Assembly: GCF_014207375.1 (NCBI RefSeq)
Contig: NZ_JACHEE010000015.1
Coordinates: forward strand, 1 to 64,000
Direction: 5' to 3'
DNA: 64,000 bases
DNA from: Arthrobacter sp. AZCC_0090
Lineage (GTDB): Bacteria > Actinomycetota > Actinomycetes > Actinomycetales > Micrococcaceae
In this document: positions 33,827 through 42,836 of the stretch, one piece after another
Layout of the letters: each line of letters opens with the position of its first letter
Position numbering within the stretch: position 1 is the first letter of the stretch
The notes under the pieces: model-generated
Database searches by the model: none
Seen by the model: the letters and a program-made list of their open reading frames with translations, nothing else
Told to the model about the DNA's origin: nothing
Translations under genes and position numbers: made by a program

Positions 33827-34978
33827 CTATTGGGTGTCTCTCAGTATCTGAGGCAGGAATCCCATCTGATCGAGGCGCCATGTCAGCAACGGTGTCAACT
33901 CACTCGGCGCCAGGCGGAGGCGGTAAATCCTCCTACCGTCGCCAATCGGCTCGATGACGCCTCGATCAAGGAGCTTCCGGATGTTCTGGCTACGTGTTGC
34001 AGCCGAACCCGGGAAAGCGGATTCAAGGTCAGCGGCCCTGGCCTCCCCCTTCTCCGCGACGATGAACAGGGCCATTGCTTCATTCGCCGTAAACCGCGCC
34101 GACTGCAGTCCTCTTCGCAACGCGGGCAGTAGGAGCTCTTCCGTGACGAAACCTTGGGTCCCCAGCTTCGAAAGTTTCCTCATGTCAGCCAGGAGTCCCT
34201 CTAGAACGTAGGTAGACCACCGGACGAGCGCCGCAGGCTCTAGCGAATCAGCATCCTCGAGACGTTCGTAGTAGAGACTTCTGTTCTGGCCAAACACAGC
34301 GGTAGGGTTCAGCCCACGGTAGCCGGCTGCATCGGAGAATCCGTGTCGTCTCATCGCGGCATACGTGAGGAGTCTTCCAACGCGCCCGTTCCCGTTGCCA
34401 AATGGATGAATCCACACGAAGCGGTGGTGGGCCAACGCAATCTTCAGCAGTTCGAAGTTCTGCTCGACATCTGCGTTGATGAAATCCAGGAGTGACGTCA
34501 TGTCGCTGTGGACGTCACCCGGAGCGGGCGGGCGATGGGTAGATCCGCTGATGGTGACATCACTCAGCCGGTACGCGCCAGGCGTGCGATCGCCCTCTCG
34601 CTCCAGCCCTGCAACCGATATTCGGTGGATTTCCCGAACCAGTCCGTGTGTCAGCGTGGTCCCCGGGCTCACCGTTGCATCCACGAAGGCCGTTGCCTCT
34701 TGCAGCTGGACGATCTCCCGGACACCATCATTTTGCTGCAGGTCGCCATGGCGATCGGCTCGTTCCACACCCGCCACGGCGTCGACAATCGATGTGCGGT
34801 TCCCCTCGATGCGCGCGCTCATGATGTTCGACATCAGCTGGAAGAGGTCTCTCAACTGCGAAAAGACCGCAGGATGAGTCGTTCCGTCGCCCATGTCACT
34901 ACGTAGCCGTTCAAGCTCAATGATGGCCTTGGCCAGCGGAGAACTGAACAGGAAATCGGGAAACTCGATGGGCTTCAT
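33827..34978 (-). CDS. Fic-family protein (probable AMP transferase)
   Basis: About 383 residues from the ATG at 34978; a longer version from 35077 is possible. The N-terminal inhibitory helix motif SARIEGN (S-x-x-x-E-G-N) is present, so this is a self-inhibited class II Fic. The Fic core has HPFGNGNGRVGRLL with the catalytic His and ATP-binding loop. A winged-helix domain ends the protein (about residues 300-370: EKGEARAADLESAFPGS, IRKLLDRGVIEPIGDGRRIY). Fic proteins transfer AMP to hydroxyl groups of target proteins. Target unknown. Confidence 0.92.
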   Translation of the reverse strand: MKPIEFPDFLFSSPLAKAIIELERLRSDMGDGTTHPAVFSQLRDLFQLMSNIMSARIEGNRTSIVDAVAGVERADRHGDLQQNDGVREIVQLQEATAFVDATVSPGTTLTHGLVREIHRISVAGLEREGDRTPGAYRLSDVTISGSTHRPPAPGDVHSDMTSLLDFINADVEQNFELLKIALAHHRFVWIHPFGNGNGRVGRLLTYAAMRRHGFSDAAGYRGLNPTAVFGQNRSLYYERLEDADSLEPAALVRWSTYVLEGLLADMRKLSKLGTQGFVTEELLLPALRRGLQSARFTANEAMALFIVAEKGEARAADLESAFPGSAATRSQNIRKLLDRGVIEPIGDGRRIYRLRLAPSELTPLLTWRLDQMGFLPQILRDTQ

Positions 34979-35134
34979 TGCGTCAGGATTTTCGCCAGGG
35001 TAGTCATAACAATTAAGACTATGCCCGGTTTTACCCCTAGAAATCAAACCACTCGACATCATTAGAGCATCAGACAATTAAATCTGAGGCGTTCAGTATT
35101 TAAGCCGGGGGCTCAGTCCGCAAGCCAGCGAATC

Positions 35135-35170
35135 TTGACACCACCCTGTGACCCGTGCCATATTCATAGA
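35135..35170 (+). promoter_or_regulatory. Promoter of the asparagine regulator; probable leaderless start
   Basis: TTGACA at 35135-35140 and CATATT at 35159-35164 are spaced 18 bases. The -10 ends six bases before the GTG at 35171, so transcription should begin at or next to the start codon. No Shine-Dalgarno sequence precedes the GTG. This supports a leaderless transcript. Confidence 0.65.
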
Positions 35171-35977
35171 GTGAACCTGTCAGACAGCCGGACAGCCGGA
35201 CAGGCCGCCACTGGACAGCCAGCCGTCAGCCAGAAAGCTGCGGCTGGCCAGCGCACCGCCACAAGCGGCGCCGTCCCCCGGCCGGCCCAAGCGCCCAGGC
35301 CCTCAAGCCCCCGGCCCCTCGCCCGATTCAGTGCTGCGGAAGCCGTATTCAGTGCCATCCGCCAGGACATCGAAGACGGAACCGTGGACGTAGGAGCCAA
35401 GCTGAGCTCCGAGGCCACCTTGGCAGCGCAGTACGGGGTAAGCCGCTCGGTCATCCGTGAAGCCCTCCGTTCCTGCAATGCGCTCGGACTGACCGTAACG
35501 AAGACCGGCAAAGGCACGTTCGTCGTCGCAGACCGGGTGGCAAATGACCTCACGCTTGGCCAGTATTCAGCGCGGGACCTGAACGAGGCCCGCCCACACA
35601 TCGAAGTCCCCGCGGCGGGCTTGGCTGCGAAACGCCGCAGCCAGGAAGATCTTGAACACCTCAAGGAAATCGTGGCGTCAATGCTCTCCGAGACCGACCC
35701 TGAGACCTGGGTCAGCCTCGACGCCAGTTTCCATTCCGCCATCGCACGCGCCAGCGGCAACAAGGTCTTCGAAAGCGTCGTCGCGGACATCCGCGAGGCG
35801 CTGGCCCACCAATCCGAGACCCTGAACATGGTGGCCGACCGCCAGCATGTTTCAGACGACGAGCACCTCCGTATTGTCGAAGCCATAGAATCCGGCGACG
35901 CCCTAGCCGCCGAAGACGCCATGGCCGACCATCTCAGCGCCGTCAGCGTTGCGTTGGACACCATCCTCAGCAAATGA
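35171..35977 (+). CDS. GntR/FadR-family regulator of the asparaginase operon
   Basis: About 268 residues from the GTG at 35171. An Ala/Gln/Pro-rich leader of about 45 residues precedes the winged helix (AVFSAIRQDIEDGTVDVGAK, LAAQYGVSRSVIREALRSCN, GKGTFVVA). The C-terminal FCD effector domain follows (about 150-265) with EARPHIEVPAAGLAAKR, SFHSAIARASGNKVFESV and HLRIVEAIESGDALAAEDAM. It overlaps the asparaginase start by four bases, so it probably controls asparagine/aspartate use. Ligand likely a C4 amino or dicarboxylic acid (inference). Confidence 0.85.
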   Translation: MNLSDSRTAGQAATGQPAVSQKAAAGQRTATSGAVPRPAQAPRPSSPRPLARFSAAEAVFSAIRQDIEDGTVDVGAKLSSEATLAAQYGVSRSVIREALRSCNALGLTVTKTGKGTFVVADRVANDLTLGQYSARDLNEARPHIEVPAAGLAAKRRSQEDLEHLKEIVASMLSETDPETWVSLDASFHSAIARASGNKVFESVVADIREALAHQSETLNMVADRQHVSDDEHLRIVEAIESGDALAAEDAMADHLSAVSVALDTILSK

Positions 35978-37056
35978 TCCACCAACTGAAGGAAGCCATG
36001 CCCACCCCGCATGCTACGCACACCTCTGTGCCAGAAAGCTCTGTGCCAGAAAGCGCCGTGCCGGAAAACACCGAGTCGAACCCCTCTATGCGAACAACCC
36101 CGCGCCACGTCCCCCTCGCTGAACAGACCCGCGACGGCTTGGTAGAGAGCATCCACTACGGCTCCCTCATCGCCGTCGGGCCCAACGGCGAAACACTCCT
36201 CGAAGCGGGCGAGCCCGACGCCGCGTTCTACCCGCGGTCCTCCCTCAAACCCCTGCAGGCGGTCGCCATGGTCCGCGCGGGACTCAAGCTTCCGGAGAAC
36301 CTCCTCGCCCTCACCGCGGCAAGCCACTCCGGGGCCGCGATGCACCTCGAAGGCACCGCCCGCATCCTCGAAATGCACGGCCTGGACGAGAGCGTGTTGG
36401 AAAACAGCACTGACCTCCCTTACGGCACGGCCGAGCGCGAAGAATGGCTCCGCGCCGGTGGCAAGCCCACGCAGCTCGCGCAGAACTGTTCCGGTAAGCA
36501 TGCCTCAATGGCCGCGACATGCGTGATCAACGGCTGGCCCGTCCAGGGCTACCTTCGCCCGGAGCATCCCCTACAGATGCTCGTGAGGGACACCATCACC
36601 GAGCTCACGGGCGAAGACGCAGCTGCCGTCAGCACGGACGGTTGCGGCACCCCGCTCTTCGCCCACAGCCTGCACGGCATGGCCCGGGCGTACGGCCGCT
36701 TGGCGGCAGCGGACAACAAAACAGCGGAGGGCCAAGTAGCCCACGCCATGCGCGCCTACCCCGAGATGGTGGCCGGCGAGGGTCGTGACGTCACGGCGAT
36801 CATGCGCGCGCTTCCCGGTCTGCTCGCCAAGGACGGTTTCGAAGGCCTCCAGCTGATCGGCCTGCGGAACGGCACCGGCGTCGCCATCAAGATCTCCGAC
36901 GGCGGCGACCGCGCCCGCATGCCCGTCACGGTGGGCGTCCTCGAAGCCTTAGGGCTCGACGGCGGCCAGCTCGCCGCGCTTGCAAGCCCACCCGTGTTGG
37001 GCGGCGGCCACCCGGTGGGCGTCCTGCGTGCAACGAACTTCCTCGCATCCAACTGA
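35974..37056 (+). CDS. L-asparaginase, Rhizobium etli type II-like
   Basis: A 360-residue asparaginase hydrolysing asparagine to aspartate and ammonia. It belongs to the ReAV-type family, unrelated to AnsA/AnsB. Active-site features are present: YPRSSLKPLQA (Ser-x-x-Lys), NCSGKHASM (Cys-x-x-Lys) and STDGCGTPLF (second Cys). The 40 residues before the domain contain a tandem VPESSVPESAVPEN repeat and are probably a linker of no catalytic importance. No signal peptide. Start overlaps the regulator stop (ATGA); the next gene converts aspartate to fumarate. Confidence 0.9.
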   Translation: MIHQLKEAMPTPHATHTSVPESSVPESAVPENTESNPSMRTTPRHVPLAEQTRDGLVESIHYGSLIAVGPNGETLLEAGEPDAAFYPRSSLKPLQAVAMVRAGLKLPENLLALTAASHSGAAMHLEGTARILEMHGLDESVLENSTDLPYGTAEREEWLRAGGKPTQLAQNCSGKHASMAATCVINGWPVQGYLRPEHPLQMLVRDTITELTGEDAAAVSTDGCGTPLFAHSLHGMARAYGRLAAADNKTAEGQVAHAMRAYPEMVAGEGRDVTAIMRALPGLLAKDGFEGLQLIGLRNGTGVAIKISDGGDRARMPVTVGVLEALGLDGGQLAALASPPVLGGGHPVGVLRATNFLASN

Positions 37057-37091
37057 CGCAGCCAAAGAAGCCAGCAGACCAAAGGACAGCA

Positions 37092-38507
37092 ATGACAACC
37101 GTCAATCACGCACGCCCGTTCCGCTCGGAACACGATCTCCTCGGCGATCGCGACGTCCCAGCCGATGCATACTGGGGAGTGCACACGCTGCGTGCCATCG
37201 AGAACTTCCCCATCACAGGCCAGCCGTTGGCTGCCAACGCTAACCTCGTCAAGGGCCTCGCTGCAGTGAAACTGGCCGCAGCGCGCACCAACCGCGAGCT
37301 TGGCCTCCTGGACGATGAGCGGGCAAACGCCATCGAGCAGGCTTGCCAGGACATCCTGGACGGCAAGTTCCACGAGCAGTTCATGGTGGATGTCATCCAA
37401 GGCGGCGCCGGCACTAGCTCCAACATGAACGCGAACGAGGTCATCGCCAATCGCGCCCTCGAAATCCTCGGGCACCCCAAGGGCGACTACGCCAGGCTGC
37501 ACCCGAACGACCACGTCAACTTGAGCCAGTCCACCAACGACGTCTACCCAACGGCCGTCAACCTGGCCACCATTTTCTCGGTCCAAGGCCTTCTTGCGGC
37601 ACTGCAGGAACTCCAGGTCGCCTTCGCGGAGAAGGGCCAGGAATTCCGCACGGTGGTCAAGATGGGTCGCACCCAGCTGCAGGACGCCGTCCCCATGACC
37701 CTCGGCCAGGAATTCGGCGGATACGCCGTGACTGTCGGCGAGGACCGGGCACGGCTGGCCGAATCCCAGCTGCTGATCCACGAGATCAACCTTGGCGCCA
37801 CCGCCATCGGCACGGGACTTAACGCCCCCGCTGACTACGCCGAGGCGGCTTGCCGGCACCTGGCCGAGATCACGGGCCTGCCCTTGGTCACGTCTGTCGA
37901 CCTCATCGAGGCCACCCAGGACGTGGGCGCATTCGTGCACCTCTCGGGCGTGCTCAAGCGAGTCGCCGTCAAGCTTTCCAAGATTTGCAACGATCTCCGC
38001 TTGCTGTCCTCCGGACCGCGTGCGGGACTGGGCGAGATCAACCTCCCGGCTGTGCAGTCGGGCTCGTCCATCATGCCAGGCAAGATCAACCCGGTGATCC
38101 CGGAAGTGGTCAGCCAGGTGGCCTATGAAGTCATCGGCAATGACGTCACCGTCACCATGGCGGCCGAAGCGGGCCAGCTCCAGCTGAACGCCTTCGAGCC
38201 GATTATCGTCCACAGCCTCCACAAGAGCATCTCCCACCTGGAAGCCGCGTGCCGCACACTCACGTCGCGCTGCATCCGGGGCATCACCGCGAACACCGAA
38301 CGGCTGCGCCTCACAGTAGAACAGTCGATCGGACTCGTCACGGCCCTCAATCCGCACATTGGATACGCCTCTGCCACCGCCATCGCCCAGGAAGCGCTGG
38401 CAAGCGGCAAAGGTGTGGCCGAACTCGTTCTTGAACACGGATTGCTGACCTCGGAGCAGCTCAATGAGCTCCTCCGCCCGGAACGCCTCGCCAACCTCAG
38501 TAAATAG
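37092..38507 (+). CDS. aspA: Aspartate ammonia-lyase (aspartase)
   Basis: A 471-residue enzyme of the fumarase/aspartase superfamily converting aspartate to fumarate and ammonia. The substrate loop GSSIMPGKINPVIPE is intact. Other features: SSNMNANEVIANRALEILG, HPNDHVNLSQSTNDVYPTAV and TVKMGRTQLQDAVPMTLGQE (spelling as seen: VVKMGRTQLQDAV). ATG 37092 follows AAAGGA. It sits 35 bases after the asparaginase gene. A GC-rich hairpin follows at 38531. Aspartase is favoured over fumarase by the asparagine context. Confidence 0.95.
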   Translation: MTTVNHARPFRSEHDLLGDRDVPADAYWGVHTLRAIENFPITGQPLAANANLVKGLAAVKLAAARTNRELGLLDDERANAIEQACQDILDGKFHEQFMVDVIQGGAGTSSNMNANEVIANRALEILGHPKGDYARLHPNDHVNLSQSTNDVYPTAVNLATIFSVQGLLAALQELQVAFAEKGQEFRTVVKMGRTQLQDAVPMTLGQEFGGYAVTVGEDRARLAESQLLIHEINLGATAIGTGLNAPADYAEAACRHLAEITGLPLVTSVDLIEATQDVGAFVHLSGVLKRVAVKLSKICNDLRLLSSGPRAGLGEINLPAVQSGSSIMPGKINPVIPEVVSQVAYEVIGNDVTVTMAAEAGQLQLNAFEPIIVHSLHKSISHLEAACRTLTSRCIRGITANTERLRLTVEQSIGLVTALNPHIGYASATAIAQEALASGKGVAELVLEHGLLTSEQLNELLRPERLANLSK

Positions 38508-38530
38508 GCTGAGTCAAGCACACTATGCGA

Positions 38531-38558
38531 CGACGGCGGCACTCACCGGCCGCCGTCG
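38531..38558 (+). terminator. Hairpin between aspA and the permease gene
   Basis: A perfect 10-base stem CGACGGCGGC/GCCGCCGTCG with an eight-base loop. No T-run follows, so it may be only a partial terminator or mRNA stabiliser, lowering but not stopping read-through into the permease gene. Confidence 0.5.
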
Positions 38559-38631
38559 GGCCTGAGCGCCCGAACAGACAGGCCGGACGGCGAGATCCGG
38601 ACCCCCAACAGGACACCCCCTAAGGATTCCC

Positions 38632-40149
38632 ATGACCAATGCACCCATCACGGACCACACTGTCCCGCCACAGGCGCACGCCACTGAAAAGCTCCTTCAC
38701 GCCGAGGACAAGGGCTATCACAAGAGCCTGAAGCCGCGTCAGATCCAGATGATCGCGATCGGCGGCGCCATCGGCACCGGCCTGTTCCTGGGTGCCGGCG
38801 GCCGACTCAACGCCGCGGGCCCCTCACTCGTCATCGCGTACGCGGTCTGCGGCTTCTTCGCCTTCCTGATCCTGCGCGCCCTTGGCGAACTCGTGCTGCA
38901 CCGCCCGTCGTCGGGCTCCTTCGTCTCCTACGCCCGCGAGTTCTTCGGCGAGAAGGCCGCGTTTGTCTCAGGCTGGTTCTACTGGATCAACTGGGCCACC
39001 ACCACCATCGTGGACATCACCGCTGCGGCCCTCTACATGAACTTCTTCGGCAAATACGTGCCGTGGATGGGCGTTGTTCCGCAGTGGGCCTGGGCCCTGA
39101 TCGCCTTGGTGGTCGTCCTGAGCCTGAACCTCGTTTCCGTCAAGGTGTTCGGTGAAATGGAGTTCTACTTCGCGCTCATCAAGGTGGCCGCGCTGGTGGT
39201 GTTCCTCGTGGTTGGCACCTTCTTCGTCATCTTCGGCACCCCGGTACCGGGCCAGGAAGTCGGATTCAGCCTCCTCACGGACCACGGCGGCATCTTCCCC
39301 AACGGCATCCTGCCCATGATCATCCTCATGCAGGGTGTGCTGTTCGCGTACGCTTCGATCGAGCTAGTGGGCACCGCAGCTGGCGAAACCGAGAACCCCG
39401 AGAAGATCATGCCCAAGGCCATCAACTCCGTGGTCTTCCGCATCGCGGTCTTCTATGTCGGCTCCGTCATCCTGCTGGCCCTGCTGCTGCCGTACACCTC
39501 CTATGTCAAGGGTGTCAGCCCGTTCGTGACGTTCTTCGGCCATATCGGCATCCAGGGCGTGGACGTGATCATGAACCTCGTGGTCCTCACGGCGGCCCTG
39601 TCGTCCCTGAACGCCGGGCTGTACTCCACCGGCCGCATTCTCCGCTCCATGTCCGTGGCCGGTTCTGCTCCGAAGTTCGCCCAGCGCATGAACAAGGCCG
39701 GTGTCCCCTACGGGGGCATCGCCATCACCGCCGGTGTCTCTTTGCTTGGCGTGCCGCTGAACTACCTGGTCCCGGCCGATGCGTTCGAGATCGTCCTCAA
39801 TGTCGCTTCCGTTGGCATCATCGTTACCTGGGCCACGATCGTCCTGTGCCAGATGCAGCTCAAGCGCTGGGCGGACAAGGGCTGGCTGAAGCGCCCGTCC
39901 TTCCGGATGTTCGGCGCTCCATACACCGGGTACCTCTCGCTGCTGTTCCTGGTGGGCGTGTTGGTGATGGTGTTTATCGACTCCCCGCTCACCATGTTGG
40001 TCACGGCAATTGCCTGCGCTCTCATGGTGGTCGGTTGGTACCTGTGCCGCAAGCAAATCCACGAGCTCGCCGCAGCCCGCGACGGGTTCACCGGCAGCTC
40101 ACCCGTGATCGCCAACCTGCCGGTTGCCGGTTCCGAGGACAGGATCTAA
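38632..40149 (+). CDS. Amino acid permease (AnsP-like, APC superfamily)
   Basis: A 505-residue permease with about twelve hydrophobic helices. Signature: RQIQMIAIGGAIGTGLFLGAGGRL in helix 1, VYAYASIELVGTAAGETENPE-like VLFAYASIELVGTAAGE in helix 6, and RILRSMSVAGSAPKFAQRMN in a loop. This is the amino acid transporter family that includes AnsP, GabP and AroP. The asparaginase-aspartase context favours L-asparagine. GGATTCCC-type spacing precedes the ATG; the ribosome-binding site is weak (AAGGA at about 38621). Confidence 0.9.
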   Translation: MTNAPITDHTVPPQAHATEKLLHAEDKGYHKSLKPRQIQMIAIGGAIGTGLFLGAGGRLNAAGPSLVIAYAVCGFFAFLILRALGELVLHRPSSGSFVSYAREFFGEKAAFVSGWFYWINWATTTIVDITAAALYMNFFGKYVPWMGVVPQWAWALIALVVVLSLNLVSVKVFGEMEFYFALIKVAALVVFLVVGTFFVIFGTPVPGQEVGFSLLTDHGGIFPNGILPMIILMQGVLFAYASIELVGTAAGETENPEKIMPKAINSVVFRIAVFYVGSVILLALLLPYTSYVKGVSPFVTFFGHIGIQGVDVIMNLVVLTAALSSLNAGLYSTGRILRSMSVAGSAPKFAQRMNKAGVPYGGIAITAGVSLLGVPLNYLVPADAFEIVLNVASVGIIVTWATIVLCQMQLKRWADKGWLKRPSFRMFGAPYTGYLSLLFLVGVLVMVFIDSPLTMLVTAIACALMVVGWYLCRKQIHELAAARDGFTGSSPVIANLPVAGSEDRI

Positions 40150-40169
40150 CCCTTTCAGTACTGAGTGCC

Positions 40170-40221
40170 CGACGGCGGCACCCGCGGTTACGTTCGCGCG
40201 GAACCGCAGGTGCCGCCGTCG
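40170..40221 (+). terminator. Terminator-like hairpin after the permease
   Basis: A 20-base stem with one mismatch (40170-40189 with 40202-40221) and a 12-base loop, 20 bases after the permease stop. The arms contain CGACGGCGGCACC, related to the hairpin at 38531. Confidence 0.7.
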
Positions 40222-40233
40222 TGCGTTGGGTGC

Positions 40234-40299
40234 CCCAACTGACTCGCATTTGTTGTCGTTTTGGGCCCTCAAAACGACAACAAATGCGAGCTAGTTGGG
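40234..40299. repeat. 66-bp intergenic palindrome, copy 2
   Basis: Same length and arms as copy 1 at 24270-24335: CCCAACTGACTCGCATTTGT at the left and the complementary arm ending AGCTAGTTGGG at the right, with loop GGGCCC-like centre. The few differences between the arms are mostly matched on both sides, which preserves pairing. It ends seven bases before the operator of the fucose regulator. Confidence 0.8.
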
Positions 40300-40305
40300 T
40301 GCCAG

Positions 40306-40336
40306 ACATCCGATCATTCGCCGTTAGGATGTAGCC
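40306..40336 (+). promoter_or_regulatory. Operator and leaderless promoter of fucose regulator 1
   Basis: ACATCCGATCA (40306-40316) matches the sites at 49642-49652 and 51497-51507. TAGGAT at 40325-40330 is a -10 box ending six bases before the ATG at 40337. The operator-to-ATG distance is 20 bases, identical to that of the paralogue at 51476. Autoregulation of a leaderless transcript is the likely reading. Confidence 0.65.
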
Positions 40337-41008
40337 ATGGCTGTCACAGATGAAGCGATCGGCAAGATCAAGGACATGCTGATCCGCGGCGAGCTCAAGG
40401 CCGGGGACCGCCTCCCGCCGGAGAAGGAACTGAGCGAGCGGCTCGGCCTCTCCCGAAGTTCACTGCGCGAAGCCGTCAAGGCCCTCGAACTCATCCGGGT
40501 CTTGGACGTGCGGCGTGGCGACGGCACCTACGTCACCAGCCTTGACGCCAAGTTGCTCAACGAGGCCGTGGCGTTCGTGGTCGATCTCCATCAAGACCGT
40601 TCCATCCTGGAGCTCTTTGAGGTCCGACGAATCCTGGAGCCCGCCACCGCCTTCATCGCCACGGGCAAGATCACTCCCACGGCCCTCACGGCCCTGCGGG
40701 GCACCATGGACGGAATCGACGAGAACACCGACGTGGAAGAACTCGTGGCCCACGACCTCGAATTCCACGGCATCATCACCCAGGCGGCCGGAAACGACTA
40801 CCTCGCGGGTCTTCTTGAGGCTCTCTCCAGCAGTACCGTCCGGGCCCGCATTTGGCGCGGCCTGACCCAGGAAAAGGCCGTGGCGCACACCCTCGCCGAG
40901 CACAAGGCCATCGCGGACGCCTTGGAACGCGGCGACGCCGAGCTGGTCCGGGCACTCGTCACCGTCCACATCAGCGGCGTCGAGAGCTGGCTGCGTCAGG
41001 CGCTCTAA
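40337..41008 (+). CDS. FadR/GntR-family regulator 1 of the fucose operon
   Basis: A 223-residue regulator. N-terminal winged helix: RLPPEKELSERLGLSRSSLR, EAVKALELIRVLDVRRGDGT. C-terminal FCD domain (about 85-220) with FEVRRILEPATAFIA, DLEFHGIITQAAGNDYLAGL and HISGVESWLRQAL. It is nearly identical to the regulator at 50805-51476, and both bracket the fucose gene region. It is convergent with the operon (stop codons overlap). It probably represses the operon and responds to fucose or fuconate. Confidence 0.88.
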   Translation: MAVTDEAIGKIKDMLIRGELKAGDRLPPEKELSERLGLSRSSLREAVKALELIRVLDVRRGDGTYVTSLDAKLLNEAVAFVVDLHQDRSILELFEVRRILEPATAFIATGKITPTALTALRGTMDGIDENTDVEELVAHDLEFHGIITQAAGNDYLAGLLEALSSSTVRARIWRGLTQEKAVAHTLAEHKAIADALERGDAELVRALVTVHISGVESWLRQAL

Positions 41009-41886
41009 CTTCGCTTCTGAAGCCCGTACGTCCGTACCGCCGTTCCCTCGAGGAACTCCTGCCGCTCCCCCTTCGTGAGGCCGGCGGCGAGTTCGAGAAG
41101 CACCTCCATTGTGCGTCCGTACGGCGCGCCTAGGGTGCAGACGGGCCAATCTCCGCCGATCATGAGCCGTTCCGGGCCGAAAGCGTCCAGGGCTTCATCC
41201 CACAGGGGACGCAAGGCCTCGGCCGTAAAGGGAATCCCGGGCAAGTGCAGGCCGGACACCTTCGCCACCGTGTTGGGGGGCTCGGCCAAGGCCCGGAAGT
41301 CCGCACGCCACAAATCCATGGCTGCAGCATCGGCCAATGGAGGCTTCCCGAGATGGTCCAGCACAACTGTCAGCTCAGGCAGATCTCGGGCCACCTGGAC
41401 CGTCCGCCCGAGGTGCCTCGGAAAGGCATCAGGGACGTCGACCACCAATCCGTGGGCGGCAACCATGCGCAGCGAATCGCGGACTGCGGGCAACTCCAGG
41501 AAGTCGTCCCGCGGATCGTCGTGGACCAAGTGCCGGATGCCCCGGAAAGCGGGATTCCGAAGGAACCGTTGCAACTCCTGCTCCGCTTCGGCGGGCTTTT
41601 CGAGGGAAATCCAGCCGACGACGCCGAGTACCCAGGAGTTGCGGTCCGCGACGGCGAGCATGGACTCGGTATCCGCAACAGTGTCGTCAGCTTGGACGAG
41701 AACCGCTCCAACGACGCCTGCGGCATCCAGGGTGTCCCATGCCTCGCTCTCGTCGTGGGTGCGGAAAAGGGCGCCGTGTTGCGGGCCAAGCCACGCGTAG
41801 GGACGCGGGCCGCTCGCGGGGCCGGGTCCGGCGTCGCTCTCCGGACCCGGCCCAAGCTCCCACAAGTGCAGGTGGGAATCAATCAC
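41005..41886 (-). CDS. L-fuconolactone hydrolase (amidohydrolase family)
   Basis: About 293 residues from the GTG at 41886 (GTGA overlap with the dehydrogenase stop). Amidohydrolase_2 TIM barrel with IDSHLHLWEL at the start, the lactonase motifs HLVHDDP and LDHLGKPPL, and GGDWPV near the C-terminus. These features define COG3618 lactonases such as L-fucono-1,5-lactonase. It should open the lactone made by the dehydrogenase encoded just upstream. Last gene of the operon. Confidence 0.9.
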   Translation of the reverse strand: MIDSHLHLWELGPGPESDAGPGPASGPRPYAWLGPQHGALFRTHDESEAWDTLDAAGVVGAVLVQADDTVADTESMLAVADRNSWVLGVVGWISLEKPAEAEQELQRFLRNPAFRGIRHLVHDDPRDDFLELPAVRDSLRMVAAHGLVVDVPDAFPRHLGRTVQVARDLPELTVVLDHLGKPPLADAAAMDLWRADFRALAEPPNTVAKVSGLHLPGIPFTAEALRPLWDEALDAFGPERLMIGGDWPVCTLGAPYGRTMEVLLELAAGLTKGERQEFLEGTAVRTYGLQKRS

Positions 41887-42836
41887 ACGGTCACACCCGC
41901 CAAAGCCGCCCACAGCTCCTCCGGCACGTCCTCATTCATCCGCGCGGCATTGGCGGCGATCTGCTCCGGAGCGCTGGCCCCCACCGTCACGTTCACCACG
42001 GCGGGATGTCGCAGGCTGAACTGGAGCGCCGCCGTCGGGAGCTCCACCCCGAAGTCCCGGCACACGCCGGCGAGCGCCCGTGCGCGCTCCACGAGCGCGC
42101 GCGGGGCACGCGCATAGTTGTAGTGCGCGTCCTCGGGGACCTCGGGCCGCGCCAGCAGGCCGGAGTTGAACACGCCCACGTTCACCACGCCGGTGCCACG
42201 CTCAACACAGCGGTCCAGGAGCGGAACGCTGGGCTGCTCAAGCAAGGTGTACCGACCGGCGAGCATCACGAGGTCCAGGTCCGCGGCGTCGACGCATTCG
42301 AGAGCGGCCTCCGCCGAGTTGGAGCCGACGCCGATGGCTTTCACCACGCCTTCCGCACGCAGCTTTTCCAGGGCAGGCAGCGCTTCGCCGATTCCCTTGG
42401 CGAGGTCGTGGAAGTCTGGATCGTGCAGGTAGGCGACGTCCACGTGGTCCAGGCCGAGGCGTTCGAGCGATTCCTCGATGCTCCGGCGGATACCGGCCTC
42501 GGAGAAGTCCCACTGGCGCTTGATCGTAGCCGGGACGTCGAAGCCTTCGTCGTCCTTCGCGTCGGCTCCCGCGGTGTTCGGCACCAGCAGCCGGCCCACC
42601 TTGGTGGACACAGTGAACTCGCTGCGGTGCTTCTTACTGAGTACGGCGCCGAGCCTGCGCTCGGACAGCCCCAGGCCGTAGTGCGGGGCGGTGTCGAAAT
42701 AGCGGACCCCAGCATCCCAGGCCGCGTTGACAGTGGCGTCAGCTTGGGCGTCCGACATGGCACGGTAGAGGTTGCCGATGCCGGCCGCTCCGAAGCCGAG
42801 CTTGCCCAGCCGGCCAGTCCACTGCGTCCCGCTCAT
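41883..42836 (-). CDS. L-fucose dehydrogenase (aldo/keto reductase family)
   Basis: About 317 residues from ATG 42836, which overlaps the mutarotase stop (ATGA). AKR catalytic features: Asp and Tyr in YFDTAPHYGLGLSERRLG, Lys in VSTKVGRLL, His in VAYLHDPDFHDLA; C-terminal SLRHPAVVNVTVGASAPEQI. This is the D-threo-aldose/L-fucose dehydrogenase group, oxidising fucose to fuconolactone with NAD(P)+. Pathway context strongly supports this over a general reductase. Confidence 0.88.
   Translation of the reverse strand: MSGTQWTGRLGKLGFGAAGIGNLYRAMSDAQADATVNAAWDAGVRYFDTAPHYGLGLSERRLGAVLSKKHRSEFTVSTKVGRLLVPNTAGADAKDDEGFDVPATIKRQWDFSEAGIRRSIEESLERLGLDHVDVAYLHDPDFHDLAKGIGEALPALEKLRAEGVVKAIGVGSNSAEAALECVDAADLDLVMLAGRYTLLEQPSVPLLDRCVERGTGVVNVGVFNSGLLARPEVPEDAHYNYARAPRALVERARALAGVCRDFGVELPTAALQFSLRHPAVVNVTVGASAPEQIAANAARMNEDVPEELWAALAGVTV

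Noticed and set aside
36756..38438. A 560-codon frame opposite aspA and the asparaginase
   Set aside because: Antisense to two clear enzymes; no domain resemblance.
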